Position numbers and translations under genes: made by a program. Source: Parus major (Eukaryota; Chordata; Aves; Passeriformes; Paridae). Taken from it: a stretch of DNA of 64,000 nucleotides. Positions 12,216 through 22,906 of this stretch are shown piece by piece. Position 1 is the first letter of the stretch, and each line of letters opens with the position of its first letter. Location of the stretch: the NCBI RefSeq assembly GCF_001522545.3, contig NC_031769.1, positions 129,169,613 to 129,233,612 of the forward strand, written 5' to 3'. Below the pieces are notes generated by a model. It made no database searches, was not told where the DNA came from, and was given only the letters and a program-made list of their open reading frames with translations.

Positions 12216-13734
12216 CTAGACTTCCTGTACCAGAAGAATACATATCAAAAAAATGTCTTGAATGGCTTTGATTTAAATATATAGTCTAAAAACTACAACT
12301 GTCTTCATCTGAAGAATGACAGAGCTAAAAGGGAACTTCAGTTCCTGAGTTTTTGCAGAATGGCACCTGCTTGCTAATTAAAACACTTAATGTGTTCTGC
12401 CCTGCTGGCAGCATTCAGCATGGAACTTTTTCCAGGTGTTTCATTTACGTTTCAGTTTCAGACTGTCCCTTACTGGGGAAAGCAATGGTGTATTCCCTCT
12501 CCTGCCACCGAAGTCTCCCAAGGAAAGAGGCAATGGATTTACACCGGCCAAGAAAATACCGCTACTGCCATCTCGTGTTGGGCTGCAGGTGGCACAAAGG
12601 CTGCGGGTCCCGCGTTAGGAAGGCAGGGGGGAGCAGAAAGAAGGGATAACCACCGTCATTATTATAAAAGACTGAACTTAGCCAATGTTCAAGACTCTTG
12701 AAATCAACTGAGGTACAGTGAACTTGAACTAAATCCACTATTAATCAGTGAAATAAATCCCAACCAAGTAATTACACCTAAACAAAGCTGTAACAAAGAA
12801 ACCTAAATATAAACTAGGAATTAAACTACATTAAAAAACTTAAATGTAACTCAAATTAAATTATTTTTAATGATTATTAATCTAAAGAATGAAGGAACAC
12901 CTGCTTTATGCTTCCTAGAAAGTCATTGCCATACTAGTTAGTACTAACTCCTTCCTAACAAGTCTGACCATGTTTTTTCTTAGGTGAGATTGCTTATGGA
13001 GTCAAAGCTACAGAGCATAAGTTGCATTATTAGTACAGTCAAGGAAATAGAACAAGAACAGAAGCCAAAACTAATCAAAGTTTACATATAGGAAGCTTAT
13101 TTAGAGAAAAGTCAGGCATTTTTCAAAGGCTGTTTGGAAGTTTGGTGTTTGAAATAACAAAGGTTTTATCTTGCATCTAATAAATACAATTAATCTGCCA
13201 AAGAAAGCAAGATAATACTATTAAAAAATCCATAGATCTGCAAATATTTGCTGTGACAACCTTATTTTGAGTAATTTTTTTTTTTATAATGGTACAATTT
13301 ATAAGCTCTGTGAAAAGAAGGAATGGCTGTTTCACATCAAATCTAGGACTGGTAAGTTGGGTTGACTGTTCTCACAGTATCCATTTCTACTTGATAGAAG
13401 ATCAGTACAAAAGGATGGGAGAAGTTACTAGCATCACCAGTTGGACTTCTCAATATTGCTTAATCACTCCATCAAACCAATACTTCTAACCTCAGTGGCA
13501 GAGGAAAAAATTACAAGAACTGTAATGACATGGCAGCTGAAAGCTTCCTGTCCTGGAGAATTTAATCGGTAGCTATTAGGATGTAGATAAATAAGCTTAC
13601 TCTTTCGGTTCAAATTATTCGTTATTGAATAAGCAAGCTGGAAACTTTTTTGTAATGGAGTATCAAACCACAGTTAGGAAAAGAAAAGTTTGTTCCCTTA
13701 ATAGACAAGCACATTTTTGCAGTTGCAATTATAT

Positions 13735-13740
13735 TTTATT
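13735..13740 (-). promoter_or_regulatory. Possible RIDA poly(A) signal (AATAAA on minus strand)
   Basis: TTTATT on the plus strand gives AATAAA in the RIDA direction, about 720 bases after the stop codon. It is the first canonical hexamer I find after the stop. The distance is plausible for a 3' UTR but unproven. Confidence 0.4.
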
Positions 13741-14458
13741 CTCATTAAACATTTTTTAATTGTTGTTTTTTTTTTAATCAAAACATAGTCAAAGTTGAAA
13801 TGATATGAAAAAGATTATGAAAAAGGTTACAGGTAGATTAATTCATTTTCATCTGATTTATAAAGGTACCACTTCAGAAAAGCGTAATTTTCTTCTTTCT
13901 GAAACTAATATTAACTTTCTTAAGCAATTGCTTAGGTATGAAAAAATCTGAATCCCAACAGTAATCTGTTATGTAAAGAATGAGGTTAAGAAAATTCAGA
14001 AGCAATTAGAGTAAAACTCCTCAGCAGTGAAGACGTATGCTAAGCATAACAATTCAAGTGCTCTGTTTTCTCATTTCTGTCATTTTTTCTGATTTGAAAT
14101 TGTTACTAAAAATCTACTATTACAAATCACTATAGTTTTCCATGTCCAGATCACCCATAGTATAACTGTAATATATTCACACAGTTATGCACCCTAATGC
14201 CTGAATATCCAGTCACCTCCACAAAGGGCAGTCCTGTCCTGCAATCTGGCTCAGCTGATTGTAGCAGGACTCAGGCACTTTTCAGGATTTGCCAGCAGAG
14301 AACTCACTGTGAGTACTGAAGGAAGCACCTTTCCTCAGTAAGCTAACTGATTTCAACTGTGTGTAACTGCTGTTAGTCAGCTGTAGGAATTTGATATAAG
14401 GGAGAAGTATTAACTAAATGAAAACTGTCATTGTAAGATATCCAGTCTCCACTTATAG

Positions 14459-14521
14459 TCATGCTGAAGCATCTTGGAGAGGTCCCTTAATGGCAATAGC
14501 TTCAATCTCAACTCTGGCCCC
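14459..14521 (-). CDS. RIDA: RIDA exon 6 coding part (residues 117-136 and stop)
   Basis: It encodes [20 protein letters not shown] and TGA (14461-14459). The acceptor is TTTTGTCACAG. The Glu of VEIEA is the second conserved pocket residue of the family. Confidence 0.96.
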   Translation of the reverse strand, partial: GARVEIEAIAIKGPLQDASA

Positions 14522-17500
14522 CTGTGACAAAACAATGAAGAAATATATTAGGAATTTAATGTATCTATTTTATTAAGCAATTGGATGAACAACACAACTT
14601 TGTACAAACAGAGTGACATTTGAGAGAGATTGTATTTCTGACAGTTGTACTACAGATTTAGCTATGCTCACTAATAATGTAAATTCAATTTATGCTTACT
14701 CCAGCATCATAACCCCTTATTTCTACCATTTCATCTATCTTCCACCATAAAGAAATGTGTATCTTATATTTAGATCTCTGATAATGTGTGGGAATAACAA
14801 TAGTATAGTTAGAAAATAAATGAATTAAGTCTTCATTAAAATAATTGCAATCAAAGCTATTTCAGAATAAAAAAATCTGTCAGAATGCTTTAGTAGGAAG
14901 GTATTCCAGAACATTTTGGGGTTTTTTGTAGACAGAAAAGTGACACTTACTCTGGGCAAAGCAGCAACTTGATAGGCTGCTCTGGCTGGGAAGTTTGCCT
15001 TGAAAACTGTAATTTAAACAGAAACATCCAGCAATCATTAAACTTGACTTGATAAAACAGAGTTCAAAGTAATCTATATAAAATGCAATCACTGGAACAT
15101 TTTCAGGTTCAAGGCTACAAGACTTCTATGCCATCTATCATTTCTCCCCTTGTTTTGTTTTGGTGACTGACTGCTCTCAGTATCATCAAGCCAAGCAATC
15201 AGCTGCAGTTGTGACCAGTGGCCAGTGATAACTTGCATTCTGCTGACACTGCACCAACTTGGCTGAAAAAGGAAGATTAAATCAGAATGGTGATCAAATT
15301 TCAAACACCAGGGAGTGTGAGATAGCTCTTTCACAGAAAGAGCAGGAGAGAGAAACAGGCCTCTACCAAAAGAGTCATGAGCAAAGATCCCAGAGTCACC
15401 AGGAGTCCAACCTTACTCGTATCAAAGGAAAACAGAGGAAAAATAGGCCCTTCCTCCATGCCCATTTAGACCTGACAATCACAGATAATAGAACAGGAGT
15501 AGAGCATGGGGAAGGGTACTGGTAAAGATATAAGAGCTGAATTTATAAAATATTAGAATAGTTCAGGCTTGAAGGAACCTTTAAAGATCACATAGTCCAA
15601 TTCACCACCATGCCATGGCCAAGAATATCTTCCACTCAATCAGGTTGCTCAAAGTCCTGTCCAGCCTGACGGAACATTTCCAAAAAATTTGCATAATGAA
15701 GAGAAAGTTTTACTAGTGACAGTTATCACAAAACTAATAATGGCAATTTTGGGGTCCTGCATTGGATAATAACTCCCAATCAAAGAACAGCAGCAACTCT
15801 CAAAGTCCAGGTTGGAGGCAACAAGTAACTAAGCATGCAGCTGGTCTGGTTTCACCCTACTTAAGCACACACATCCCCCAGTACATTCTGACAAGTAGGA
15901 GACTCTGTTAGTTGCTCATCAATGAGATTTCATTCAAGACCAGACGCTACTATTTAATAAAAAGCCAAAGCTATATAAATAAGGAGCTCATGCAAATTGT
16001 CCCAAATTATTCTGCACAACACAGCTCATTGGAATCACCTGTTTCAGTCTACTTTCAGTTTTGTTGACCAAGCATTGTTCTCTTTTTTCTTCAAGGGGAG
16101 CAGCATGGCTCATCCTTGTATAAAGAACAAGCCCTGTCACATAACAATGACCCTCAAATTGTTCAAAGATACAGACTTTAAAGAAATGGAGATATAAAAT
16201 CTGTAATTCAGCATTTGAAGGCTGCCTACAGTAGAATTATAGCCAGGACAGCAGGGAACCAAGCAAGATTAAGAGGCAAAGATCAACCTGTAGGGATAGC
16301 AACAGCTGATCATCACAGGACAGTGAGTTAGTTAGTGGGATGGTGGAACACAAATCCAAATGAAATTAGGCTCTGCTTGGATAGATAGTTGAAAATTAAT
16401 CTTTTTTTTGTTTATTTCTACAGCAATTTCTAAGAATATGGAACTACATCATCTGAGTCATTAAAACACTTTGACTACCATGAACAAAATTTGTTCCACA
16501 AGCCATAAAACACAAGCAAAACATCTACTTACATTGTTTGTAAACATCATTAATATCATTGTAGTCCTTCATGTCTGCCATCAAAACCGTAGTCTTCACA
16601 ACTGGAAATCATAAAAGTACAGTTATTTTAGACTTCTGACTTGCATACAAAAAATTGAAAAACTTTAGTGCATTTCTTGATTTTATTTCATACATTTCTC
16701 TCAAGTATTCTAAACAGTTTGAAAAGTTTTGCAGATATTGACAATTAGAGCTACAACCTAGGGCACCACCTAAAAAAATCTGAACACCTAGCATGTAATA
16801 AAACTTTAAGGAATTAAGCCATTCCTGACTAGCTCTGAAAAAGCCAAATTCTTCCAAGAGGCACTGAACTGATAAGCAGATCAATTAAAATAGCTGTTGT
16901 AAGCCAGCTGCTGGCAAAAACTTAAATCATATATAATATCTGCTGCCAGAAAAAAAAAAAAGGTCATAGAAGGTCTGAAAATATAGTCTGTGCTAGAATT
17001 TTTTTCCCAGGACTGCCTAACCCAGCATTAATCCTGGTGTGGCTCCACTGGAAAAGTACTGAAAGTGTCAAGAATATTAACACCACAAGCAGATAGAAAC
17101 CTGCTTTCACCTGGGGCAAAGCCTAGGATGCTTAAAATGTATTTAAGCAATATTGTCTATACCTGAGATTCCCAAGTTGGAATTAAAATATTAGTACCAC
17201 TGTCAGAAATTTTTGGTGAAAGGCAGTGTTCCATTGATACCTATTGCAAAGACTTGCATGTAGATTTATTACTTTTATTTTTTAACTTAAATTCACAATT
17301 TCTTTTGTTTCATCCAGCTATTGGTAACAACTGAAGGTTCAGCAAATAGGGGTTTTTTTTGGTTTTTTTTTTTTTAAAGATCACTTGATTTCTTTGTATT
17401 TTAATTCAGGTAAAAACAACCACCTGTTTGCCACAGTCACAGCAGCACTTACCATTGCCATAGTCACAGCCTGCAGCTTTCAGGATTTCTCCCATGTTTT

Positions 17501-20500
17501 TTAGAGCCTAAAGAAAAATGAAACAAAAATCTTTAAGCTATCAGCTGGGTTATATTTATGTAAGTATGTAAATATGACTTAGCTGAATCCATGTTTTACT
17601 CTAAGTTCAACCAGCAAAACCTCAACTGTCAAAAAAAGACTGTCCTAAATAAAAATTAATAAAAGGGAGCGCTAATAAATATTAAACCATCCATTCATTA
17701 GATGTAAATACATGATGCAGCTCCATCTCATCCTATTACCTCACTCCACCTCTTTACTGCTGGGGGAGTAAAACTTTCCCTGACTCAAACCAGGGTTTTT
17801 ATTGGGGTATGAACTGTTGCTTCAAACACTGATTCTTTCTTACCTTCTTACATGAAACAGATTTTTACCTTAACCTCCAAGTTTTCCAAGTTGTTGGAAA
17901 AATTACAGCACTAGTTAAGATGGAATGACTTCCTCCTGGTTTTCCCTCATCTGGAGGATGTGACGTGCTTTCTAGTCTCCTCAATTTCTCACAACTCCAC
18001 ATTGAATTAGACACATGCCAACTTCATTACGAGGTCATAGCTGGAAGACTTCTTACCTGCTTGGCTTCCTCCTTTGCCCCTCCAGAGACAAGCTGCCCAG
18101 TGGAAGGTTCCAGCCCTATCTGCCCTGCAATGTACATCGTCCGGTCCACCAGCACGGCTTGGCTGAAAACACAGGTGACATTTTAAGTCTAATGCTTCCT
18201 CACAAGAACATTTCAAATTTCAAATCTGAAAGCACATTTCCAATTTTCTACAGTACTTCATAATGTATCAGAAAGAAGGCTGAGATTGTGTACATGCAAG
18301 TCTGTACATGCAGTCACACATCAATCTGCTTACACTTTTGAAGAGCTGTGATTACACCATCTGTGGAAGTGCATTGCTCTGCCCTTGAGGAGATAAACCC
18401 TGTTTCTTGCAAAGGCACAAGGTATGAATGCAGCAACACAACATTAAACTGAGATACGGGTTCCACACAGCAGATAGCACAGAGGGAAGGCAGGGTAAAT
18501 AAAAACATTTTTTTGCATCTGCCCAGATAAATATTCCATCGCAGTCTGAGAAGCAGACAATACTTTTCAACTACATTTCAGCTGCAGAGCAATGAAGGAA
18601 GGGGAAGAAAAAAAAAAAGTCAAAAGAGATTTAATATTTTTCTTCTTATACAGGCACTATGATAAAGAGTTACAGCCGTGAGGTGACACCCTGCACACTG
18701 GTTCTCTGGCAGTATTCCTCCAGAGTAATGAATTTGGCCAGACAGCAAAACACCTTGATCACTCCATCCTCAGAACAATCACTCTCCTCTCACCAAATAA
18801 CTTGAATGACTTCTTGGCTAGGTTACTTCAGAAGAATGCAAAATTCAATCTATTTGCAAAAAATTTTTATATAAATGTCAAGTGTGCTTTTGCTGAAGTT
18901 GAGTTGGCAATTATTAATGTCTCTACTATAGAGAGGTTAAAAGTTTAAAACAAACATTTAAACTACCTAGCAAACATTATGCAAAAGACACAATTTCTCT
19001 CCAAGCAATAATTAAAAATATTTTGCAAAGAAATTACAGGAACATTCTTTTGGAACTGTTTATGGCGTGTCAAGATTGTTTTTCCTATCTCTTCATCCCA
19101 CAAGAAAATGCATTGTTTTGACCATTTAACAACTGTTTCAAGCTACATAAACTAGAGTTAGGCACCTCCCTGTAGTATCTGAAATAGGAGGTTTGCCTTT
19201 AATGTCGATGGAAAAAGAGGGACACATTCAGAGAATGTTTTTAGTTCATCTCTCCACTGAGATTCACTCAGTTGGATTGTCTTATTCCATTCACCTCACA
19301 GGGGACCAACCTAATCTAGGGACTCAGACAAATGATCAGGATTAGGCAGTTTGAACAATGCCATCATTCACATCTTTTCTTTTACACCTCTCCTACATTC
19401 TCCTTTAAATTCATAGAGGGAAGAAATAGCCAGTAACCTGTCAGATATGATTAACTATCTTACATGGGGATTATTTCTTCTATCATCAACTAACAAAACT
19501 GGAGTAAATCACAATTCAAAGAAGAGAAACCAGTTAAAGTAGTTTTCTAGCTGACACAGTCTTGTGATAGAAGTGTGTGCATGATCACACAGGCTTTTTT
19601 AATTTTCTTTCCTACCACTCCTGCTGTGGAGAGAGGCCCTCAGTGTACAAACTGTGTTTCTGTTTGAGGCACAGAGAACTGTGCAACAAGAAGTATGGGC
19701 TCTCCAGTAGAAGAGATTGTTTTGTACTGCTTATCACAAAGCAAATGACAGTGAAATGTTTGTCTCAACAGAGACCTTTGGAGAGTCCTAAATCATTAAT
19801 AACTTCGGAAAGAACATGCTGAAGCTTTCTGATACCACTGCCAGATCAACATCTGCAGCAGCCTTATTGGGTCCCCTGCTCTGCTCAACTTCCCCCTCTT
19901 GGTGTGTTCATCAATAGAATCCTCCATTCACTGAGACTAGGAACAATTTACCAGCCAAGGAGTAAACTTCTACTGCACTAAACACTAAGTGAAGCTAAGG
20001 GAAACTACAGCTCCACAAACCCAAATAATTCCTTAGCTGCAGATGCACCACATAACTAGGGCAAATCACAGGTACTCATTAATCAGCAGGGATGTGAATG
20101 TGTGTCTAAAGTCATTCAGGTTTCAATGTACCTAAAAGCATAACTGGCCAGACACTGTGACCTTAGAACAACATTGTCTGCCAGAGAGATGGTGTTAGGA
20201 ACCATTCTCTTTGTTAATCAGATCTTCTTTACACATATGATTGTGGATTAATACAAGAGCAGTATCTCTGCAGTGGCTTTTAAAAGGTTAATAACATTAA
20301 TGAGATATATAGACCCATACACAGGTATTTGTTTTTTTATATATTTACCTACCTATCTCAAGGTATTGGCAAATGGATGCAGTAAAGGAAATAGAAAAAT
20401 GCAGTAAAAATAGGTCAAATGCCAAAAAGCATTTGTAGCAGAACCAGGAATGCAGCCCACACATCCCAGTTCTTCATTTCACATTAAGCCCTCATTCTTG

Positions 20501-22470
20501 CATAAGCGACCTCAGACTTCACAGCAGAGATGCGGCAGTTATTTCTTGTGCAACTTCTGCTCTCTGGACTTTGACAAGCTTACTGAAATCTGATAAACTA
20601 AGTTAGCTATAAACTTACTGATGTTAGACCTGTCATACATTTAACCTTTTTATTATTTAATACTGCATAATAAGCAGTATTTCATCAAAAACTAGCAACA
20701 AGCACAGCATTTTGGAGTGGAAAGCTATGTTGAAGGCTGGGACAGTGGTGTGAGTGAGCAGACAAAGAACTGTTGCCTTCCCATGTCTTAGATGTTCTCC
20801 TGATGCCAAGCAATGCCAGGCCCCTGGCTGCAATCCACCAGCAGTTAATTGTTTACAGAAGTTAACCTTCATGCCATGTCTCTCTGCTTCTACACTTTGT
20901 ATTTTTCCATTTTTATAATGCCTGTAAGAAACACACAGTTTGAAGCTTAGAAAACTCAGGACACAAAGTAATGGAGAAAAAAATGCACCTGGAAGGCATG
21001 AAGATGCTATTGTGAACACAAAGCCTGAATACAGAATTAAAAATTCTTAAAAAATGTCCTGGTAAAAGCCCCTTAGTACTTCAGCTCTAAGAATCTTTTA
21101 TACTGATGGAACATTTTTTTTCATATTCAAATTGCAAAGAGAAACCTTTCTCCAATGAAAACTGGGATGTTTTAAAATTTTAATTATATGCAGAACTGGT
21201 ATAACATACTTGTGAAAATGTTGAATATCATACATATTTTTACAGCAGTTAAGTTTTTAGACTGAAAAACATTTATAACTATTCAAAATAAGAAAGAATT
21301 TTCAACTCCTGAGCATTGAATTCTCCATCTAACAAAGCTCACCCTGGACTGGGCTCAGCCTTCACCCTCCATCACCAGCATAGTCAGCATTTCTAGCTTC
21401 CCTACACAACGTGCTTATTTCTAACCAAGCACCCTTTTCTAGACAACAATCATTCTTCTTCTTTTTTTTTTTTTTTTTTTTTCTTCCATTCGCTCCTTAC
21501 CACTAATTCCAGAATTACTTTCCCAAATTAACTTTTTGAAGTATATCTCCTCCCTTTATCAGGCTGCAGTTTGCTGTGGCACCACAGCCTTACTCGTGCT
21601 TTGGGACTCCAGGTGTCCCTGGAGGTTCCTGGGAGAGGGGGTACCAGGACTGGCCCCTGCCCATGGGTCCTGCTCTCACCTCAGCCCCAGGCCTGCCTAA
21701 CAGACCCCCAGGGACCTGCCAAAACCCTACCAGCACAACTTGCTCCTGTGTCTCCTGAGATGTTCCACTCCCAAATCACAGAATTGTTAGGATTGGAAGG
21801 GTGCTCTGGAGATCATTCACTCCAACCCCCCTGGAGCAGGTTACACAGGAAAGCATCCAGCAGGGTTTGGAATGTCACCAGAGAGGGACATTATACAACT
21901 TCCCTGGCCAGCTTATTCAAGTGCTCTGCCACTCTCAGTATAAAAGAAGTTCTTCCTCATGAGCTGAAATTTGTGTTCTAGTTTATGGCCACTGCTCCTT
22001 GTCCTGTCACTGGGCAGCATCGAAAAGAGTCTGGCACCATCCTCTTGGCACCTGCCTCTGAGGTAGTTATAGGTATTGATGAGATCCCCACTCAGTCTTC
22101 TCTAAACAGGCCCAGCTCCCCCAGTCTCTCCTTTTAGAGATGCTCCAGCCCCCTCATCATCTTTGTGCCCCTCTGCTGACCCTCTCCAGTAGCTCCTTGT
22201 CTTTCTTGTACTGAGGAGCCCAGAACTGGACATAGCACTCCAGATGTGGCCTCACTAGGGCCGGGCAGAGGGACAGGATCACATCCCTCGACCTGCTGGC
22301 CGCTTTTCCTGGTGCACCCCAGGAAAGCATTGGCCAAAAGGCGCTGCCGGCTCACGATCAACTTGTTATGCACCAAGACTCTCAGATCTTTCTTAGCTAA
22401 GGCATTACCTGTAGGGACCCAGCGCAGGGGCCTTAGTAGTGCTGATTATTTTCTTCACGAGCGAGGCCAT
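14459..22470 (-). CDS. RIDA: RIDA (reactive intermediate imine deaminase A, UK114/HRSP12), complete
   Basis: Six coding exons on the minus strand (22409-22470, 18057-18162, 17453-17507, 16533-16601, 14951-15006, 14459-14521) join in frame to 136 residues; human RIDA has 137. The family (YjgF/YER057c/UK114) forms trimers and hydrolyses reactive enamine/imine intermediates made by PLP enzymes such as threonine/serine dehydratase; it is cytosolic, peroxisomal and mitochondrial in animals. Visible hallmarks are GPYSQAV (from residue 18), [17 protein letters not shown] in exon 2, [11 protein letters not shown] (from 75), and the signature [13 protein letters not shown] with the substrate-binding Arg at about 106, then [10 protein letters not shown]. 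All expected catalytic-pocket residues are present. The start ATG has G at -3 and G at +4. The N-terminus reads KAPALGPY, one residue shorter than the human KAPGAIGPY. The gene shares a 315-bp divergent promoter with POP1. The call rests on direct reading of the protein. Confidence 0.97.
14951..15006 (-). CDS. RIDA: RIDA exon 5 (residues 98-116), substrate-binding arginine
   Basis: It encodes [19 protein letters not shown], containing the family's conserved Arg (ARAAY). The donor AGA|GTAAGT leaves phase 0. Human has [12 protein letters not shown]. Confidence 0.97.
15551..15684 (-). mobile_element. CR1 LINE fragment in RIDA intron 4
   Basis: TTAGAATAGTTCAGGCTTGA, AGGAACCTTTAAAGATCACA, CATGCCATGGCCAAG and TCAGGTTGCTCAAAGTCCTG follow the reversed CR1 tail order. 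It lies in the same transcriptional direction as RIDA. Confidence 0.8.
16533..16601 (-). CDS. RIDA: RIDA exon 4 (residues 75-97)
   Basis: It encodes [20 protein letters not shown] then YKQ. The acceptor is TTTCCAG and the donor CAAT|GTAAGT, leaving one base of the next codon. Confidence 0.97.
17453..17507 (-). CDS. RIDA: RIDA exon 3 (residues 57-74)
   Basis: It encodes [18 protein letters not shown] and the first base of Val75. The acceptor is TTTAG and the donor ATG|GTAAGT. The human protein has CDFTN where this copy has CDYGN. Confidence 0.97.
18057..18162 (-). CDS. RIDA: RIDA exon 2 (residues 21-56)
   Basis: The acceptor TTTTCAG precedes 18162 and the donor CAG|GTAAGA follows 18057. It encodes [19 protein letters not shown] and, further on, [10 protein letters not shown]. 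It ends in phase 0. Intron 1 is about 4.2 kb. Confidence 0.97.
21462..21482. repeat. Poly(T) tract, 21 bases
   Basis: An uninterrupted T run in RIDA intron 1 after a CTTCTTC stretch. Read on the minus (transcribed) strand it is poly(A). It may mark a retroposed tail or simple slippage; no element was recognised beside it. Confidence 0.9.
21774..22398 (-). mobile_element. CR1 LINE fragment, about 625 bp, ending at the RIDA exon 1 splice donor
   Basis: The plus strand reads ATCACAGAATTGTTAGGATT, then GGAGATCATTCACTCCAACC, AAGAAGTTCTTCCTCATG, TTGTCCTGTCACTGGGCAGC, CAGAACTGGACATAGCACTC and CAGATGTGGCCTCACTAGGG: the long reversed CR1 3' region in the right order. The 5'-truncated end lies about 10 bases from the RIDA intron 1 donor (GT at 22407-22408). 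This is the longest and best preserved CR1 copy in the window. Confidence 0.92.
22409..22470 (-). CDS. RIDA: RIDA exon 1 coding part (residues 1-20)
   Basis: It encodes [20 protein letters not shown] and two bases of Ser21. The donor CAG|GTAATG is at 22409|22408. A CR1 insertion begins about 10 bases into the intron. Confidence 0.96.
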
Positions 22471-22577
22471 GACTGGAGCTGGTGCTGAAGCTGCAGTAAG
22501 TGCTGGGCCCTCTCCTCCTGCACTCCCTCCCCTCAGCGTCCAGCCAGTGCACGCCCCACCCACCACCGCCCGCAGAG

Positions 22578-22597
22578 GCTCCTGGGAAATGTAGTCC
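22578..22597 (-). promoter_or_regulatory. ZNF143/THAP11-type element
   Basis: The minus strand reads GGACTACATTTCCCAGGAGC, matching the known ACTACAATTCCCAGCATGC promoter motif except at a few positions, in particular losing the terminal GCATGC part. Confidence 0.6.
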
Positions 22598-22617
22598 TTC
22601 AGGGCAGAGCCTGGGAG

Positions 22618-22628
22618 TGCGCATGCGC
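22618..22628. promoter_or_regulatory. NRF1-like palindrome
   Basis: TGCGCATGCGC matches the core of the NRF1 consensus YGCGCAYGCGCR. It lies roughly midway between the two start codons. Confidence 0.65.
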
Positions 22629-22648
22629 TGTGCCGGGGCGTGGGTGCC

Positions 22649-22654
22649 CACGTG
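22649..22654. promoter_or_regulatory. E-box CACGTG
   Basis: A palindromic CACGTG within the promoter is a possible USF/MYC-family site. A six-base match alone is weak evidence. Confidence 0.35.
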
Positions 22655-22785
22655 TGTCGTGGAGGCCGCGCCGAGAGTGAGTGCGTGGTTGGGGTTGGTG
22701 CCGGGGGCTGCGGTTTCACCTGCTCCGCCCGCCGACCTCTCCCCTCCTCTGACCGCTACGGAGAGGCTCCGCAACCCCGCCGGAG

Positions 22786-22906
22786 ATGTCTGGGGCGCGG
22801 GAGAAGAAGCGAGCCAAGAAGATGAGGAATCAGCCGGCCAGCGTCACGCTGCCCGCAGAGCCGGGGCCCTTCGCCGGTGGCGGGAGCAGAGCCTGCCCGC
22901 CCCCAG
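22786..22906 (+). CDS. POP1: POP1 exon 1 coding part (residues 1-40)
   Basis: A basic N-terminus ([13 protein letters not shown]), then a GC-rich variable part. The donor CAG|GTACGG at 22906|22907 leaves one base of the next codon. Confidence 0.93.

Larger units (their letters stand above)
5310..13734. other. Intergenic region between ERICH5 and RIDA 3' ends
   Basis: ERICH5 (+) and RIDA (-) converge on this region. It holds the CR1 pieces, the 9-bp repeat and the two candidate ERICH5 exons listed separately. Open frames here are short (under about 110 codons), have no recognisable motif and fit chance. 10-12.2 kb and 12.7-13.7 kb are AT-rich with nothing further recognised. Confidence 0.6.
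22471..22785. promoter_or_regulatory. Bidirectional GC-rich promoter of RIDA and POP1
   Basis: The start codons of the two head-to-head genes are 315 bases apart. The region from about 22540 to 22960 is far richer in G, C and CpG than the rest of the window, as in a CpG island. There is no TATA box at a useful place. Motifs seen are a ZNF143/THAP11-type element, an NRF1 palindrome and a CACGTG E-box, all typical of housekeeping divergent promoters. The promoter role is inferred from position and composition. Confidence 0.85.
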
